Shown here piece by piece: positions 16,566 to 25,870 of a stretch of 49,427 nt of DNA; within the stretch, counting starts at the first letter, position 1; each line of letters starts with the position of its first letter. The position numbers were made by a program, and so were the translations under genes. Origin of the DNA: Bacteroidota bacterium (lineage in GTDB: Bacteria; Bacteroidota; Ignavibacteria; SZUA-365). Below the pieces are notes generated by a model, which was not told the origin of the DNA, made no database searches, and saw only the letters and a program-made list of their open reading frames with translations. The stretch lies in contig JACZJN010000110.1 in assembly GCA_014860565.1 (NCBI GenBank), positions 1-49,427 of the forward strand, in the 5' to 3' direction.

Positions 16566-19500
16566 ATGGCATATCCTGACATTTGTCTCGGAATCGATAT
16601 CGGCAGCATCACGGTGAAGCTGGTGGCGTACGACACGACCGCGCGCACGCTGCTCTGGAGCGGCTATCGCCGCCACCACGCGCGTCAGCACGAGACCGTC
16701 CTCATCCTTCTTACGGAAGTACGCGCCGCGCTGCAGCTGCCAGCGGATGTTCCGGTGGCCGTGACAGGGTCCGGCGCACAGCAGGCCTCCGAACAGAGCG
16801 GGATTCCTTACGTCCAGGAGGTGAACGCGCTCATGCGGGCGGTTCGCATCCTGCACCCGGATGCACGCAGCATCATCGAACTCGGCGGAGAGGACGCGAA
16901 GATGGTGAGCATCGATCCCCTCGAGAACGGCGAGGTGGCCCTGCTTCCCGTGATGAACGAGAAATGCGCCGCGGGCACGGGCAGCATGATCGACCGCATG
17001 ACGGCACGCATGGATCTGACGCCCGCCCAGGCCGCGGCCATCGGCTACAGGCCCGGCAGCCGTCATCCCATCGCAGCGAAATGCGGCGTGTTCGCGGAGA
17101 CGGACATCGTGGGACTCCTGAAAAATGGCGTCGCGCGGGAAGAATTGCTGTGCGCGCTGTTCGAAGCGATCGTGCAGCAGAATCTCTCCACGCTCTCACG
17201 AGGCAGAACGCCGCTTCCCAGGACGCTGCTGCTGGGCGGTCCGCATGAATTCTATCCGGGTCTCGCGCAGTGCTGGCGGCATCGTCTGGAGGAACTCTGG
17301 AATGCGAGAGGTATCGAGCCTATGGGGGATATGGAATCTTCCGTCGTCGTGCCCGAACATGCGCTTTTTCTTCCCGCCATCGGCGCGATCCTCGAACAGG
17401 CAGTGACGAATGATGCGCCTTGCGCGATGCAGGATGCCGCGGAGCGGCTGCGTCTGGCGACGGGAAATCGCAACGCGAAACTGCCGTCGCGCATCGCATT
17501 CGATTCGGAAGAGGAGCGGACGACGTTCACAGGGAAATATTCACCGCCGGATTTCATTCCGCCTGATCTCTCCGGTCGCGGCCGCGTGCGGGTCCATCTC
17601 GGACTCGACTGCGGGTCGACCTCCATCAAGGCCGTGCTGCTGAGTGAGGATTTCGAAGTGCTGCGAAAGGACTTTGCCTTCGCCACGCACGATCCGATCG
17701 ACGATGCCCGTCGCATGATTCGCCGCCTCTGTGAAAGCGTGCGCGCCGACGGCGCCGAGCCCGAGATCGTTTCTCTTGGCACGACCGGCTATGCCAAGGA
17801 CATTCTCGCCGCGGTACTGCGCGCCGACATCGCCGTCGTCGAGACGATTTCACACAAGGAATCGGCATGCCTGTACCATCCACGCGCCGACGTCATCTGC
17901 GACGTGGGAGGGCAGGACATCAAGGTGCTGCTTCTGCAGCATGGAAATGTCGTTGACTTCCGGCTCAACACGCAATGCTCGGCCGGCACGGGCTACTTCC
18001 TGCAGACGGTGGCGGACCGCTTCGACACGAGCATCTACCGTTTCGCCGACGAGGCGCTGTCGGCGGCTCACGCCCCGGAATTCAGTGCCGGGTGCACGAT
18101 CTTCCTCCAGTCCGATATCGTGAACTTCATGCGTGCAGGGTATGCGCCCGCCGAGATCATGGCGGGCGTCACCCAGGTGCTTCCCGTGAATATCTGGGTG
18201 TACTCGGCGCGTCTCTACGATCTGCCTTCCGCCGGGCAGGTGTTCGTGCTGCAGGGAGGGACACAGCGCAACCTGGCGGCGGTCCGCGCACAGGTGCAGT
18301 ATATCGAAGCCGCGTTCGAGGGAAGCGGCCGCATGCCCGATATTCGCATTCACCCTCATCCCGCGGAGGCCGGAGCGATCGGCTGCGCATTGATTGCAGC
18401 GCGTAAGCGGAAGGAGAACAACTCGGCTTCGTGGATCGGCCCGGAATTGCTCGAGCAGATAGAATACGAGACCGAGCAGTCCGATAATACGCGATGCCGC
18501 GGCTGCGGCAACCGCTGCGCCCGTACGATGCTTCATACGCGTTTTCGCAGCGGATCCGCGGAAGGCAGTTCCTCGGATGCCCCCCGCGAAACCATCATCA
18601 TTGCGCGCTGCGAGCGCGGGCGCACCGACGATGCGAACGAGCAGAGGCGCATCCGTATACTTGAACGCGAACGGGATTCGCTGGCGCCGAACTATCCCCA
18701 CTTGCAGCAGGAAGCTTTCTTCTCTCCCTCATGGATAGCGTCCCAAATGCGGAGCGTTTTCGGGAGGGAGGTCCTCCCGGTCTCGGGAACGAAGGGTACG
18801 GCAGGGATGATGGATGCGCACAGTGCACGCGAAGGGGAAGGCCCGCGCATCTGCATTCCCCGCGTCATGAATTTTCATGCATATGCGCCGCTGTTCATTT
18901 CCTGGTTCCTTGCAATGGGCATCCGTGAGGAGGACATCCTCATTTCACCGGCGACCACGCGGGCGATGAGCAGCACGGGCACGGCCCGGGCGACGATCGA
19001 TCCGTGTTTCCCGGCGAAAATCTGCTTCGCCCATGTCGATGCGCTGCTTCGTATGGTCCGCTCTTCGGACAGGCCCTCGTGGTTGTTCTTCCCGGCGATT
19101 CTCCGTCTCCCGGGTCTGATCACGGACGCGGTCGACAGCATGACCTGTACCGTGGCGGCCGTCCTGCCCGAGGTGGTGAACGCTGCGTACACGCTCGAGA
19201 TAGACGAATTCGCCCGGCACGGTTCACGATTTCTCCATCCCTTCCTCTCCCTGGAAACGTTGGAGAACTTCAGTTCCACGATGGCGACGTGTTTCGCACC
19301 GCTGCTCGGAGCTTCGCGAAAGAACTTCCGGCGTGCCGCCGAACTCGCCTGGACCACGCAGGAGCACTGCATGCATGCGATGCAGGCGGGCGCACTTGAG
19401 ACGCTGTCGATGCTCGAACGAGAGCGGCGGATGGGCGTTGTGCTGCTGGGAAGGTCGTACCACGCTGACCGCGGATTGAATCACGGCGTGCTCGAAGCGT

Positions 19501-19934
19501 TCCAGGAGATGGGATTCCCGCTGTTCACCGCGGAGACCCTGCCGAGGGATGCCGCGCTGCTCGTGCGTTTGTTTGGCGAAGAGGACGCCGGTGCCGTACG
19601 CGACGTCTGGCCGAATCCGTTCTCCGAAAACAGCGGAAGGAAAATGTGGGCCGCGAAGTACGCCGCGCGCCATCCGAATCTCCTGGCAGTGGAGCTGTCA
19701 AACTTCAAATGCGGACACGACGCGCCGACCTATTCGCTGGTCCGCGAGATTTTCCGTGCGGCGGGAAAGCCGTATTTCTCTTTCCTCGATCTCGACGAAA
19801 ACACGCCGCAGAACACGTTGAACATCCGCATTGAAACCATCCGGCATTTCATGGAAGCCTGGTGTCGCGAACGCGGATTCGTTTCACCGCTCACAATCCC
19901 CACGGAGGAAGCATGTCTGCAGATAGCCGAATGA
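16566..19934 (+). CDS. Giant CoA-dehydratase activase-type protein: two BcrAD/BadFG ASKHA domains plus a DUF2229-like domain
   Basis: About 1122 residues. The first ASKHA ATPase domain (1-290) has CLGIDIGSITVKLVAYD and IIELGGEDAKM; the second (about 340-600) has LGLDCGSTSIKAVLLS and CDVGGQDIKVLLL. Each carries a cysteine pair, Cys134/Cys173 (in NEKCAAGTG and AKCGVFAET) and Cys471/Cys510 (in TQCSAGTG and AGCTIFLQSD), both 39 apart. That is the pattern by which dimeric HgdC-type activases hold one [4Fe-4S] cluster, so this looks like an intramolecular pseudo-dimer. A CRGCGNRC motif near 643-650 may bind metal. Residues about 740-1122 match the DUF2229 (COG3580) region (LGRSYHADRGLNHG). Activases drive ATP-dependent low-potential electron transfer; the acceptor is not evident. 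The start follows AAAAGGAG. Confidence 0.85.
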   Translation: MAYPDICLGIDIGSITVKLVAYDTTARTLLWSGYRRHHARQHETVLILLTEVRAALQLPADVPVAVTGSGAQQASEQSGIPYVQEVNALMRAVRILHPDARSIIELGGEDAKMVSIDPLENGEVALLPVMNEKCAAGTGSMIDRMTARMDLTPAQAAAIGYRPGSRHPIAAKCGVFAETDIVGLLKNGVAREELLCALFEAIVQQNLSTLSRGRTPLPRTLLLGGPHEFYPGLAQCWRHRLEELWNARGIEPMGDMESSVVVPEHALFLPAIGAILEQAVTNDAPCAMQDAAERLRLATGNRNAKLPSRIAFDSEEERTTFTGKYSPPDFIPPDLSGRGRVRVHLGLDCGSTSIKAVLLSEDFEVLRKDFAFATHDPIDDARRMIRRLCESVRADGAEPEIVSLGTTGYAKDILAAVLRADIAVVETISHKESACLYHPRADVICDVGGQDIKVLLLQHGNVVDFRLNTQCSAGTGYFLQTVADRFDTSIYRFADEALSAAHAPEFSAGCTIFLQSDIVNFMRAGYAPAEIMAGVTQVLPVNIWVYSARLYDLPSAGQVFVLQGGTQRNLAAVRAQVQYIEAAFEGSGRMPDIRIHPHPAEAGAIGCALIAARKRKENNSASWIGPELLEQIEYETEQSDNTRCRGCGNRCARTMLHTRFRSGSAEGSSSDAPRETIIIARCERGRTDDANEQRRIRILERERDSLAPNYPHLQQEAFFSPSWIASQMRSVFGREVLPVSGTKGTAGMMDAHSAREGEGPRICIPRVMNFHAYAPLFISWFLAMGIREEDILISPATTRAMSSTGTARATIDPCFPAKICFAHVDALLRMVRSSDRPSWLFFPAILRLPGLITDAVDSMTCTVAAVLPEVVNAAYTLEIDEFARHGSRFLHPFLSLETLENFSSTMATCFAPLLGASRKNFRRAAELAWTTQEHCMHAMQAGALETLSMLERERRMGVVLLGRSYHADRGLNHGVLEAFQEMGFPLFTAETLPRDAALLVRLFGEEDAGAVRDVWPNPFSENSGRKMWAAKYAARHPNLLAVELSNFKCGHDAPTYSLVREIFRAAGKPYFSFLDLDENTPQNTLNIRIETIRHFMEAWCRERGFVSPLTIPTEEACLQIAE

Positions 19935-20749
19935 AATCGATGCCGCGGTGGAAGCACGTGGTCGTCACCGGAGCGGCGCAGGGACTCGGAAGAGCCCTGA
20001 CCGAGATCTGTGCGGACGCCGGCATCACGGTGAGCATGATCGACCACAACGAACCGTTACTGACGGAGGCCCGGGAGACGCTGACGGCTCGAGGTTCCGT
20101 CGCTCCGTACTGTTGCGACGTGAGCGACAACACGCAGTTGGGCGACGTCTTCCAACGGATACGCGAGACAGACGGCGTTCCCGACGCCGTCATCTGCTGT
20201 GCGGCAATCGGAGACAGCGCCTGGAAACAGCGCTTTGAAGCAGCCGTTCTCGAGCGTGTGCTCCGCGTCAATCTGCTGGGAATCGCGAACTGCCTCGAGC
20301 ACTGCCTTCCCGGCATGTGCGCGGAGGGCGGCGGAACCTTCGTCATGGTGAGCAGTCTGCTGGATGCGCGCGGCTATCCGGGCACCGCGAGCTATTCCGT
20401 GAGCAAGGCCGCTCTGCGGGCCATGGCCGACAGCGCGCGCATCCTGCTTCGCGCGAGCGGCATTCGCGTGGTGCTCGTTCGTCCCGGTTTCATGCGGACG
20501 GCACTGACGACACAGAACACGATACGGATGCCGGGCATGCTGTCGGCGGACGATGCCGCACGACGCATCCTTCGGGACATCGCGCGAGGGAAGGAAGTGA
20601 TCGCCTTCCCGCGCTGGCTCGCCGTGTTCGCAGAGGCCGCGCGCCTGTTTCCGCGTCCGCTCTACGAACGCATGACGCGGGCGGCGATGATTCGTGACGG
20701 AGAAGCGGAGGACCTGCACTATCGACCGCGTCCAGCGGAAGGAGGATAG
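19913..20749 (+). CDS. Classical short-chain dehydrogenase/reductase
   Basis: About 278 residues. It has the NAD(P) motif TGAAQGLG, the CCDVSD acidic turn, the CCAAIG strand, the VSSLLD strand with the catalytic Ser, and the active-site Y-S-V-S-K. The end of the protein (LAVFAEAARLFPRPLYERM) is hydrophobic/basic, resembling SDRs acting on lipid or acyl substrates at the membrane. The start at 19913 has GGAGG 5 bases upstream and overlaps the activase gene by 22 bases; a start at 19931 is possible. Position 4 in the operon; a reductase acting on the same unknown substrate as the activase is the simplest inference. Confidence 0.85.
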   Translation: MSADSRMKSMPRWKHVVVTGAAQGLGRALTEICADAGITVSMIDHNEPLLTEARETLTARGSVAPYCCDVSDNTQLGDVFQRIRETDGVPDAVICCAAIGDSAWKQRFEAAVLERVLRVNLLGIANCLEHCLPGMCAEGGGTFVMVSSLLDARGYPGTASYSVSKAALRAMADSARILLRASGIRVVLVRPGFMRTALTTQNTIRMPGMLSADDAARRILRDIARGKEVIAFPRWLAVFAEAARLFPRPLYERMTRAAMIRDGEAEDLHYRPRPAEGG

Positions 20750-20750
20750 C

Positions 20751-21398
20751 ATGAATACGAATGAGGCGAAAACGCTGCTGGCCGCAGCGGGGGTGGACAA
20801 ATCCTATGGCCAGCGGCAGGTGTTGCGCGATATACATCTGCGTGTGCGGGAAGGACAGATCGTCGGTATCTGCGGAGAAAACGGGGCAGGCAAATCGACG
20901 CTGCTGCGGATACTGATGGGACTGCTGCAGCCCGACGCCGGTACGGTCGAATGCCGTGCCGCGAAGGGATACTGTCCCCAGCAGCTGCAGCTTTTCGATC
21001 AGCTCACCGTCGACGAGCATTTTGCCTACTACGCCCGCGCGTACGGGGGTGCGCTGATGAATCCAGGAGTGCGCAATCGCAGGATAGAAGAATTGAGAGA
21101 CCTGCTGCGGATGCGCTCCGTCAACGGCCAGCAGGTGCGTCAGCTGAGCGGAGGAACACAGCAGAAGCTGAACCTCGCCCTGGCCATGCTGCATGACCCG
21201 CCGCTCCTGATTCTGGACGAACCGTACTCCGGCTTCGACTGGGAGACGTACCTGCAGTTCTGGGCCGTCGCGGCGGATCTTCGTGAACGGAGGAAGGGGA
21301 TTCTCATCGTGTCTCATCTCGTGTACGACCGCAGTCAGTTTGACCTGATCTGCACGCTTGAAAACGGAGGACTGACATGTTCGCCTCAAGATTCCTGA
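20751..21398 (+). CDS. ABC transporter ATP-binding protein
   Basis: About 215 residues, a compact single nucleotide-binding domain. Walker A is GENGAGKST, the Q-loop lies in GYCPQQLQLF, the signature is LSGGTQQKLNLALAM, Walker B is LLILDEP, and the switch His is in IVSHLV. This is the type that pairs with ABC-2 permeases for export. The ATG follows AAGGAGG one base after the SDR stop. It overlaps the permease gene by 22 bases, so the two are made together. Confidence 0.9.
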   Translation: MNTNEAKTLLAAAGVDKSYGQRQVLRDIHLRVREGQIVGICGENGAGKSTLLRILMGLLQPDAGTVECRAAKGYCPQQLQLFDQLTVDEHFAYYARAYGGALMNPGVRNRRIEELRDLLRMRSVNGQQVRQLSGGTQQKLNLALAMLHDPPLLILDEPYSGFDWETYLQFWAVAADLRERRKGILIVSHLVYDRSQFDLICTLENGGLTCSPQDS

Positions 21399-22138
21399 TC
21401 GGTGTGCGCATGACGGGGCTCGAGTTGCTGCGCTCGCGATATATCCTTGCGCTGGTTTTCGCCATGCCGCTGATTTTCTATCTCATGATCTACGTCACTT
21501 CCGCCGAACGCGACATGCCCATGTTATTCGGCATGGTGTCGGACAGCAGGGAATATCTCGTCAACGAGAGAGACGAATCCCTCGTCTTCTTCGGCACCGG
21601 CGCGATCGCGCTGGTCGCCGCCTTCATCGCATTGAAGCTGACGCAGCGACATCACGAAAGCAGTCGGCGTCTGGTTCTCTGCGGGTACAGCACGACCGAG
21701 GTCCTGCTTTCCCGCATCGGCACGCTGCTGTTGAGCCTGATTCCGCTCGGCTGCTACGTGTTGCTGCTGCTGCTGTGCTTTTTCACTCCTGGCAGCATTC
21801 TTCCCGTGACAGCGGGATTCGTGCTTGCGGGTTTCGTCTATGCGGCGCTCGGTGCACTGATCGGTGTGCTTTTCCGCAATGAAATCGAGGGCGTGCTTGC
21901 TGTGCTGCTCATCGCCAATATCGACGCCGTCTGGATGCAGAATCCGATCTATTACACCGCCTCGGAGCACAGGGAAATCATCCGCGTACTGCCCGCATAT
22001 TTCCCCACGCAGGCAAGCATGCTCGGCGCGTTCACCGACGAATCGGTGCTTGCCGCGGCAGGAGCAAGCCTCCTGTACGGCGGCATCCTCCTCCTGATCG
22101 CGCTCTTCATCTACTGGCGAAGAATGCGCGTCGTGTGA
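21377..22138 (+). CDS. ABC-2 type membrane permease
   Basis: 253 residues with six predicted membrane helices (near 15-40, 70-90, 105-130, 138-165, 165-190 and 225-247) and a loop containing ERDMPMLFGMVSD between the first two. The pattern fits ABC-2 export permeases, though no single motif is diagnostic. It starts within the ATPase gene after GGAGG. It is the last gene of the operon. The transported molecule is unknown; an efflux or flippase function coupled to the redox genes upstream is an inference. Confidence 0.75.
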   Translation: MFASRFLIGVRMTGLELLRSRYILALVFAMPLIFYLMIYVTSAERDMPMLFGMVSDSREYLVNERDESLVFFGTGAIALVAAFIALKLTQRHHESSRRLVLCGYSTTEVLLSRIGTLLLSLIPLGCYVLLLLLCFFTPGSILPVTAGFVLAGFVYAALGALIGVLFRNEIEGVLAVLLIANIDAVWMQNPIYYTASEHREIIRVLPAYFPTQASMLGAFTDESVLAAAGASLLYGGILLLIALFIYWRRMRVV

Positions 22139-22582
22139 CCTGTCGCATGTGCCCGGTGTACCGCGCACTCCGGGATCCACCTCCGGGGGCACATTACACG
22201 CACGCGTTGTCAAGCTTTTAGGGGGAAAGACAATCGAGGATAATTTCACTATTATATGGCGTAAATAGAGAAAAAATTATCAATTAGTGCCAAAATCTAT
22301 TGCGGGGCCAGAGGGAAGTCTGTATGTTGGGCGTTACTCGTTGATGTTACCCGGCAGCACCTGCTATATCGCATAAAAAGCGATATAAAGAACCAATAAT
22401 CGCATTAAGTCGTCACCACGCGGCGGCAGAGAGATGTTTTCTTCCGCCATGCGGATTCGACGCTCCGAATCCATGCTTCGTTCTCGAAGTGCGCGGGAGC
22501 TGCGGTCCAGGCGACCCATGAAGAACTTCAGAATAGAAGACGTTTAATACGTGTCCTCCCCCACAACGAGCGATGGAGTATT
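22139..22582. promoter_or_regulatory. Gene-free region upstream of the acetate-type uptake operon, with an 8-bp inverted repeat
   Basis: This 444-base stretch is strikingly AT-rich compared with the flanking genes, notably 22230-22300 and 22360-22410. It contains a perfect inverted repeat TATATCGC (22365-22372) and GCGATATA (22380-22387) separated by ATAAAAA. The repeat could be an operator dyad or a hairpin in the leader of the yjcH-actP transcript. A third GCGAT-like half lies close by (AATCGC near 22398). A degraded hairpin GTGCCC...GGGCAC just after the permease stop may contribute to termination. No gene seen. Confidence 0.4.
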
Positions 22583-22897
22583 ATGAGCCTCAAACAAAGC
22601 GACATTCGAGAAATCCTCGAATCGGAAAGTTTCAAGTCCCTCGTCAAAACGCGGGTTACCGTCTCCCTGACGCTGACCTTCATCATGCTGGCCGTGTATT
22701 TCGGCTTCATTTTGACGATCGCATTCAACAAGGAGCTTCTAGCCGTCAAAATCGGCGAAGTATTCACGGTCGGATTGCCCATCGGCATCGGCATTATCGT
22801 TTTCGCATGGCTGCTCACCGGCGTGTACACGCGCTGGGCCAATAACAGCTACGACAAACGCGTGCGCGAACTGCGCAATCAGATCCTGAACCGCTAG
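22583..22897 (+). CDS. DUF485/YjcH-like membrane protein of the acetate uptake locus
   Basis: 104 residues with two membrane helices (near 28-50 and 64-84) and a basic C-terminus (YDKRVRELRNQILNR), the layout of DUF485/YjcH proteins. These are found directly in front of ActP-type acetate symporter genes, as here, and may be small accessory subunits or stabilisers; their exact role is not established. The start is consistent with the position and follows GAGTATT rather weakly. The next gene begins 35 bases later on the same strand. Confidence 0.8.
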   Translation: MSLKQSDIREILESESFKSLVKTRVTVSLTLTFIMLAVYFGFILTIAFNKELLAVKIGEVFTVGLPIGIGIIVFAWLLTGVYTRWANNSYDKRVRELRNQILNR

Positions 22898-22932
22898 CAC
22901 ACTCGCCGTTACACGAAAGACCGGAGCACACT

Positions 22933-24480
22933 GTGGAAAATTTTCAGACAACGCTTGGCCAGGCCAACCTCACATCCATTATCATTTTCTTTGTCTTCGT
23001 GGCCGTGACGCTCGTCATTACCTATTGGGCCGCGAAAAAAACCAAAACGACATCCGAATTCTATGCCGCGGACCGCAGCATCAGCGGATTCCAGAACGGA
23101 CTCGCGCTCGCGGGCGACTACATGAGCGCCGCCTCCTTTCTCGGCATCGCCGGCATGGTCGCCCTGAAAGGCTATGACGGTCTGATCTATTCGATCGGCT
23201 TTCTCGTCGGCTGGCCGCTGGTCATGTTCCTCATCGCCGAACCGCTGAGGAATCTCGGCAAGTTCACGTTCGCCGACGTCGTCGCGTTTCGGTTGCGGCA
23301 GAAGCCCGTCCGCATCGCCTCTTCCGTCGGTTCGCTCATGACGATCGTCTTTTACCTGATCGCACAGATGGTCGGCGCCGGGGCGCTGATCCAGATCCTG
23401 TTCGGACTTCCCTACGAGACCGCGGTTATCATCGTCGGACTCGTCATGATCGCCTATGTGCTCTTCGGAGGCATGCTCGCCACGACATGGGTACAGATCA
23501 TCAAAGCCGGCCTGCTGCTCACCGGAGCAACGGTGCTGGTTATTCTCACGCTCTCGCATTACAACTTCAATATCACTGCTCTGTTCAGTCAGGCGGTGGA
23601 CAAGTATTCCGATGCCGTGCTGTCACCGGGTGGATTCGTTACCAATCCGTGGGACGCGATTTCCCTCGGCATCGCCCTCATCCTCGGTACTGCCGGACTG
23701 CCGCATATTCTTATGCGTTTCTTCACCGTACCGGATGCGAAGCAGGCGCGCAAATCGGTGTTCGTCGCAACCGGCTTCATCGGGTACTTCTACATTCTCA
23801 CCTTTGTCATCGGCTTCGGGGCGATGGTGTTCGTCGGACAGGAAGCGATCATCGGCGTCGACAAGGGGGGAAACATGGCGGCCCTTCTGCTTTCCGAAGC
23901 GATCGGCGGTCAGCTCTTCCTCGGATTCATCGCCGCCGTGGCGTTCGCCACGATTCTTGCGGTCGTTGCGGGACTGACACTCTCCGGCGCTTCCACGCTC
24001 TCTCATGACCTGTACGTCAGCGTGTTCAAGAACGGAAAGACCGACGAGGCCGGTGAAGTGCGGGTCGCGAAAATCGCCACGCTCTGCATCGGGGCTCTTG
24101 CCATCGGACTCGGATTTGCTTTCAAGGGACAAAACGTCGCCTTCACGGTCGGACTCGCATTCGCGATCGCGGCCAGCGCGAACTTCCCATCCCTGCTGAT
24201 GTCCATCGTCTGGAAGAAGTACACAACCATGGGTGCCGTATGGAGCATCGTCACCGGTGCGGGACTCGCGGTCATCCTCATTATTCTCAGTCCCACTGTC
24301 TGGGTCGACATCTTCAAAAATCCGGAAGCCATCTTCCCGCTGAAAAACCCGGCGCTGTTCTCCATGACGGCGGCATTCCTCGTAGGTATCGTTGTCTCTC
24401 TGATGAAGCCGGAGAAGGAAGCGCAGGTAAAATTCGAAGATGAGAAGATCCGCACCTATCTCGGAATCGGAGCGGAATAA
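22933..24480 (+). CDS. actP: ActP-like sodium:solute (acetate) symporter
   Basis: 515 residues with 13 or so membrane helices. The family hallmarks are AADRSISGFQNGLALAGDYMSAASFLGIAG near the N-terminus, LPHILMRFFTVPDAKQARKS centrally, and TLSGASTLSHDLYV, all typical of the ActP/SSS acetate permease subgroup. Its likely job is sodium-coupled uptake of acetate or a related short carboxylate. The gene uses a GTG start following CCGGAG, 35 bases after the YjcH-like gene. It is followed by a barrel protein gene and a Cache-DUF294 signalling protein gene, which suggests a carboxylate uptake and sensing locus. Substrate is inferred from family and context. Confidence 0.85.
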   Translation: MENFQTTLGQANLTSIIIFFVFVAVTLVITYWAAKKTKTTSEFYAADRSISGFQNGLALAGDYMSAASFLGIAGMVALKGYDGLIYSIGFLVGWPLVMFLIAEPLRNLGKFTFADVVAFRLRQKPVRIASSVGSLMTIVFYLIAQMVGAGALIQILFGLPYETAVIIVGLVMIAYVLFGGMLATTWVQIIKAGLLLTGATVLVILTLSHYNFNITALFSQAVDKYSDAVLSPGGFVTNPWDAISLGIALILGTAGLPHILMRFFTVPDAKQARKSVFVATGFIGYFYILTFVIGFGAMVFVGQEAIIGVDKGGNMAALLLSEAIGGQLFLGFIAAVAFATILAVVAGLTLSGASTLSHDLYVSVFKNGKTDEAGEVRVAKIATLCIGALAIGLGFAFKGQNVAFTVGLAFAIAASANFPSLLMSIVWKKYTTMGAVWSIVTGAGLAVILIILSPTVWVDIFKNPEAIFPLKNPALFSMTAAFLVGIVVSLMKPEKEAQVKFEDEKIRTYLGIGAE

Positions 24481-24534
24481 GCGTCCCTTCCGTTGTGACT
24501 GCGTGCAAGTTTCATTGAATATTTCGGAGTACTC

Positions 24535-25776
24535 ATGCGATATATCATCGTTACACTGTTTCTCCTGACACTGTTCTCATCCCACGCTGCCGCGCAGACC
24601 GAACAGAAGCCCGGCGGCATTTCCTTCTCGGGGTTCGTGAAATCGGATATCATGTACGATTCCCGTCAAACGGTCAATCTTCGGGAGGGACACTTTCTGC
24701 TGTATCCGGCCGCGGAAGCGCTCGGCGCTGAAGATGTCGATCTTAATGCAGCCCCCTCGTTGAACATGCTTTCGATTCAGACCCGATTGAAGGGCGACAT
24801 CGGCGGTCCCGATGCACTGGGTGCGAAAACATCCGGCCAGATCGAAGGAGAGTTTTTCGGTACGAGCGACGGTGACATCAACGGATTTCGTCTGCGTCAT
24901 GCCTTCGTGAAGCTGGACTGGGGTTCGTCGACGCTGCTGGTCGGGCAGACCTGGCACCCGATGTTCGTCGCCGAAATGTATCCAGGCGTGGTTTCCTTCA
25001 ACACCGGTGCACCGTTCCAGCCGTTCTCGCGGAATCCGCAGGTGCGCTTCACGCAGGCGATGGGCGGACTTCGCCTGATCGGTGTCGCCGCCATGCAGCG
25101 CGATTTCCAGAGCTACGGACCCGGCGCCACGGGCGGGTCCGTCACAAGTTCTTCCTACCTGCGAAACGCCACGCTGCCGAACCTGCATTTCCAGGCGCAG
25201 TACGCCGCCGGCGGACATGTCTTCGGCGCGGGTGTCGATTACAAGCAGCTGCTTCCACGCACTGCCACGTCAAAAGGCACGCTGTCGGAAGAGCGCATCA
25301 GCGGGACGTCCCTGATCGGCTACGCAAAGATCGACGCAGCGCCGTTCACGGTGAAAATGGAAGGCGTGCTCGGGCAGAACCTGGCGGACCTTCTGCAACT
25401 TGGCGGCTATGCCGTGACCGCGTTCGATTCCACCAGCGGGGAAGCGACGTATTCCCCGATCGGCAGTTATTCCGTCTGGGGCGAAATCAGTTACGGCAAG
25501 GAATTCGAGGTTGCGCTGTTTGCCGGGTATTCCGAGAATCTCGGAGCCGATGAAAACATCATCGGGAGCTATTACGCGCGCGGCAGCAACATCGAAAACA
25601 TTCTGCGCGTGTCTCCGCGTGTCCAGTACACGTCGGGCAAGGTGCGCATCGCCGCGGAACTCGAATATACTTCAGCGGCGTATGGCACTCCCAACGACGC
25701 GAACAAGGGTCTCGTGGAGAATTCCGTTTCCGTTGCGAATACCCGCCTGCTGATGGCGGTGTTTTATTTCTTCTGA
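24535..25776 (+). CDS. Outer-membrane beta-barrel (porin-like) protein
   Basis: 413 residues with a signal peptide (MRYIIVTLFLLTLFSSHAAAQ). The mature chain alternates hydrophobic and polar residues with repeated strands (RLRHAFVKLDWGSSTLLVGQTWHPMF) and ends in an aromatic Phe (LLMAVFYFF), as outer-membrane barrels do. The family resembles DcaP/OprP-type trimeric porins by the HAFVKLDWG-LLVGQ block, but this is a loose match. It lies 54 bases after the actP-like gene in the same direction, so it plausibly lets the transported carboxylate through the outer membrane. No TonB-box or plug domain is seen. Confidence 0.75.
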   Translation: MRYIIVTLFLLTLFSSHAAAQTEQKPGGISFSGFVKSDIMYDSRQTVNLREGHFLLYPAAEALGAEDVDLNAAPSLNMLSIQTRLKGDIGGPDALGAKTSGQIEGEFFGTSDGDINGFRLRHAFVKLDWGSSTLLVGQTWHPMFVAEMYPGVVSFNTGAPFQPFSRNPQVRFTQAMGGLRLIGVAAMQRDFQSYGPGATGGSVTSSSYLRNATLPNLHFQAQYAAGGHVFGAGVDYKQLLPRTATSKGTLSEERISGTSLIGYAKIDAAPFTVKMEGVLGQNLADLLQLGGYAVTAFDSTSGEATYSPIGSYSVWGEISYGKEFEVALFAGYSENLGADENIIGSYYARGSNIENILRVSPRVQYTSGKVRIAAELEYTSAAYGTPNDANKGLVENSVSVANTRLLMAVFYFF

Positions 25777-25805
25777 TGTCCTTTCTTCCATGTGAAGCGC
25801 TCCGC

Positions 25806-25837
25806 TCCTCCGGACAGCCATGCGGCTGTTCGGAGGA
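25806..25837 (+). other. Intergenic stem-loop between the porin and phosphoesterase genes
   Basis: A 14-bp stem (TCCTCCGGACAGCC with GGCTGTTCGGAGGA, one G-T pair) closes a 4-base ATGC loop. It starts 29 bases after the porin stop. There is no T-tract, so it is a poor intrinsic terminator; it could be an RNA-stabilising or processing hairpin that lowers expression of downstream genes. Confidence 0.5.
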
Positions 25838-25870
25838 CGGAGTCCGCGTTCCGATTTCAAGGTGGTCATC

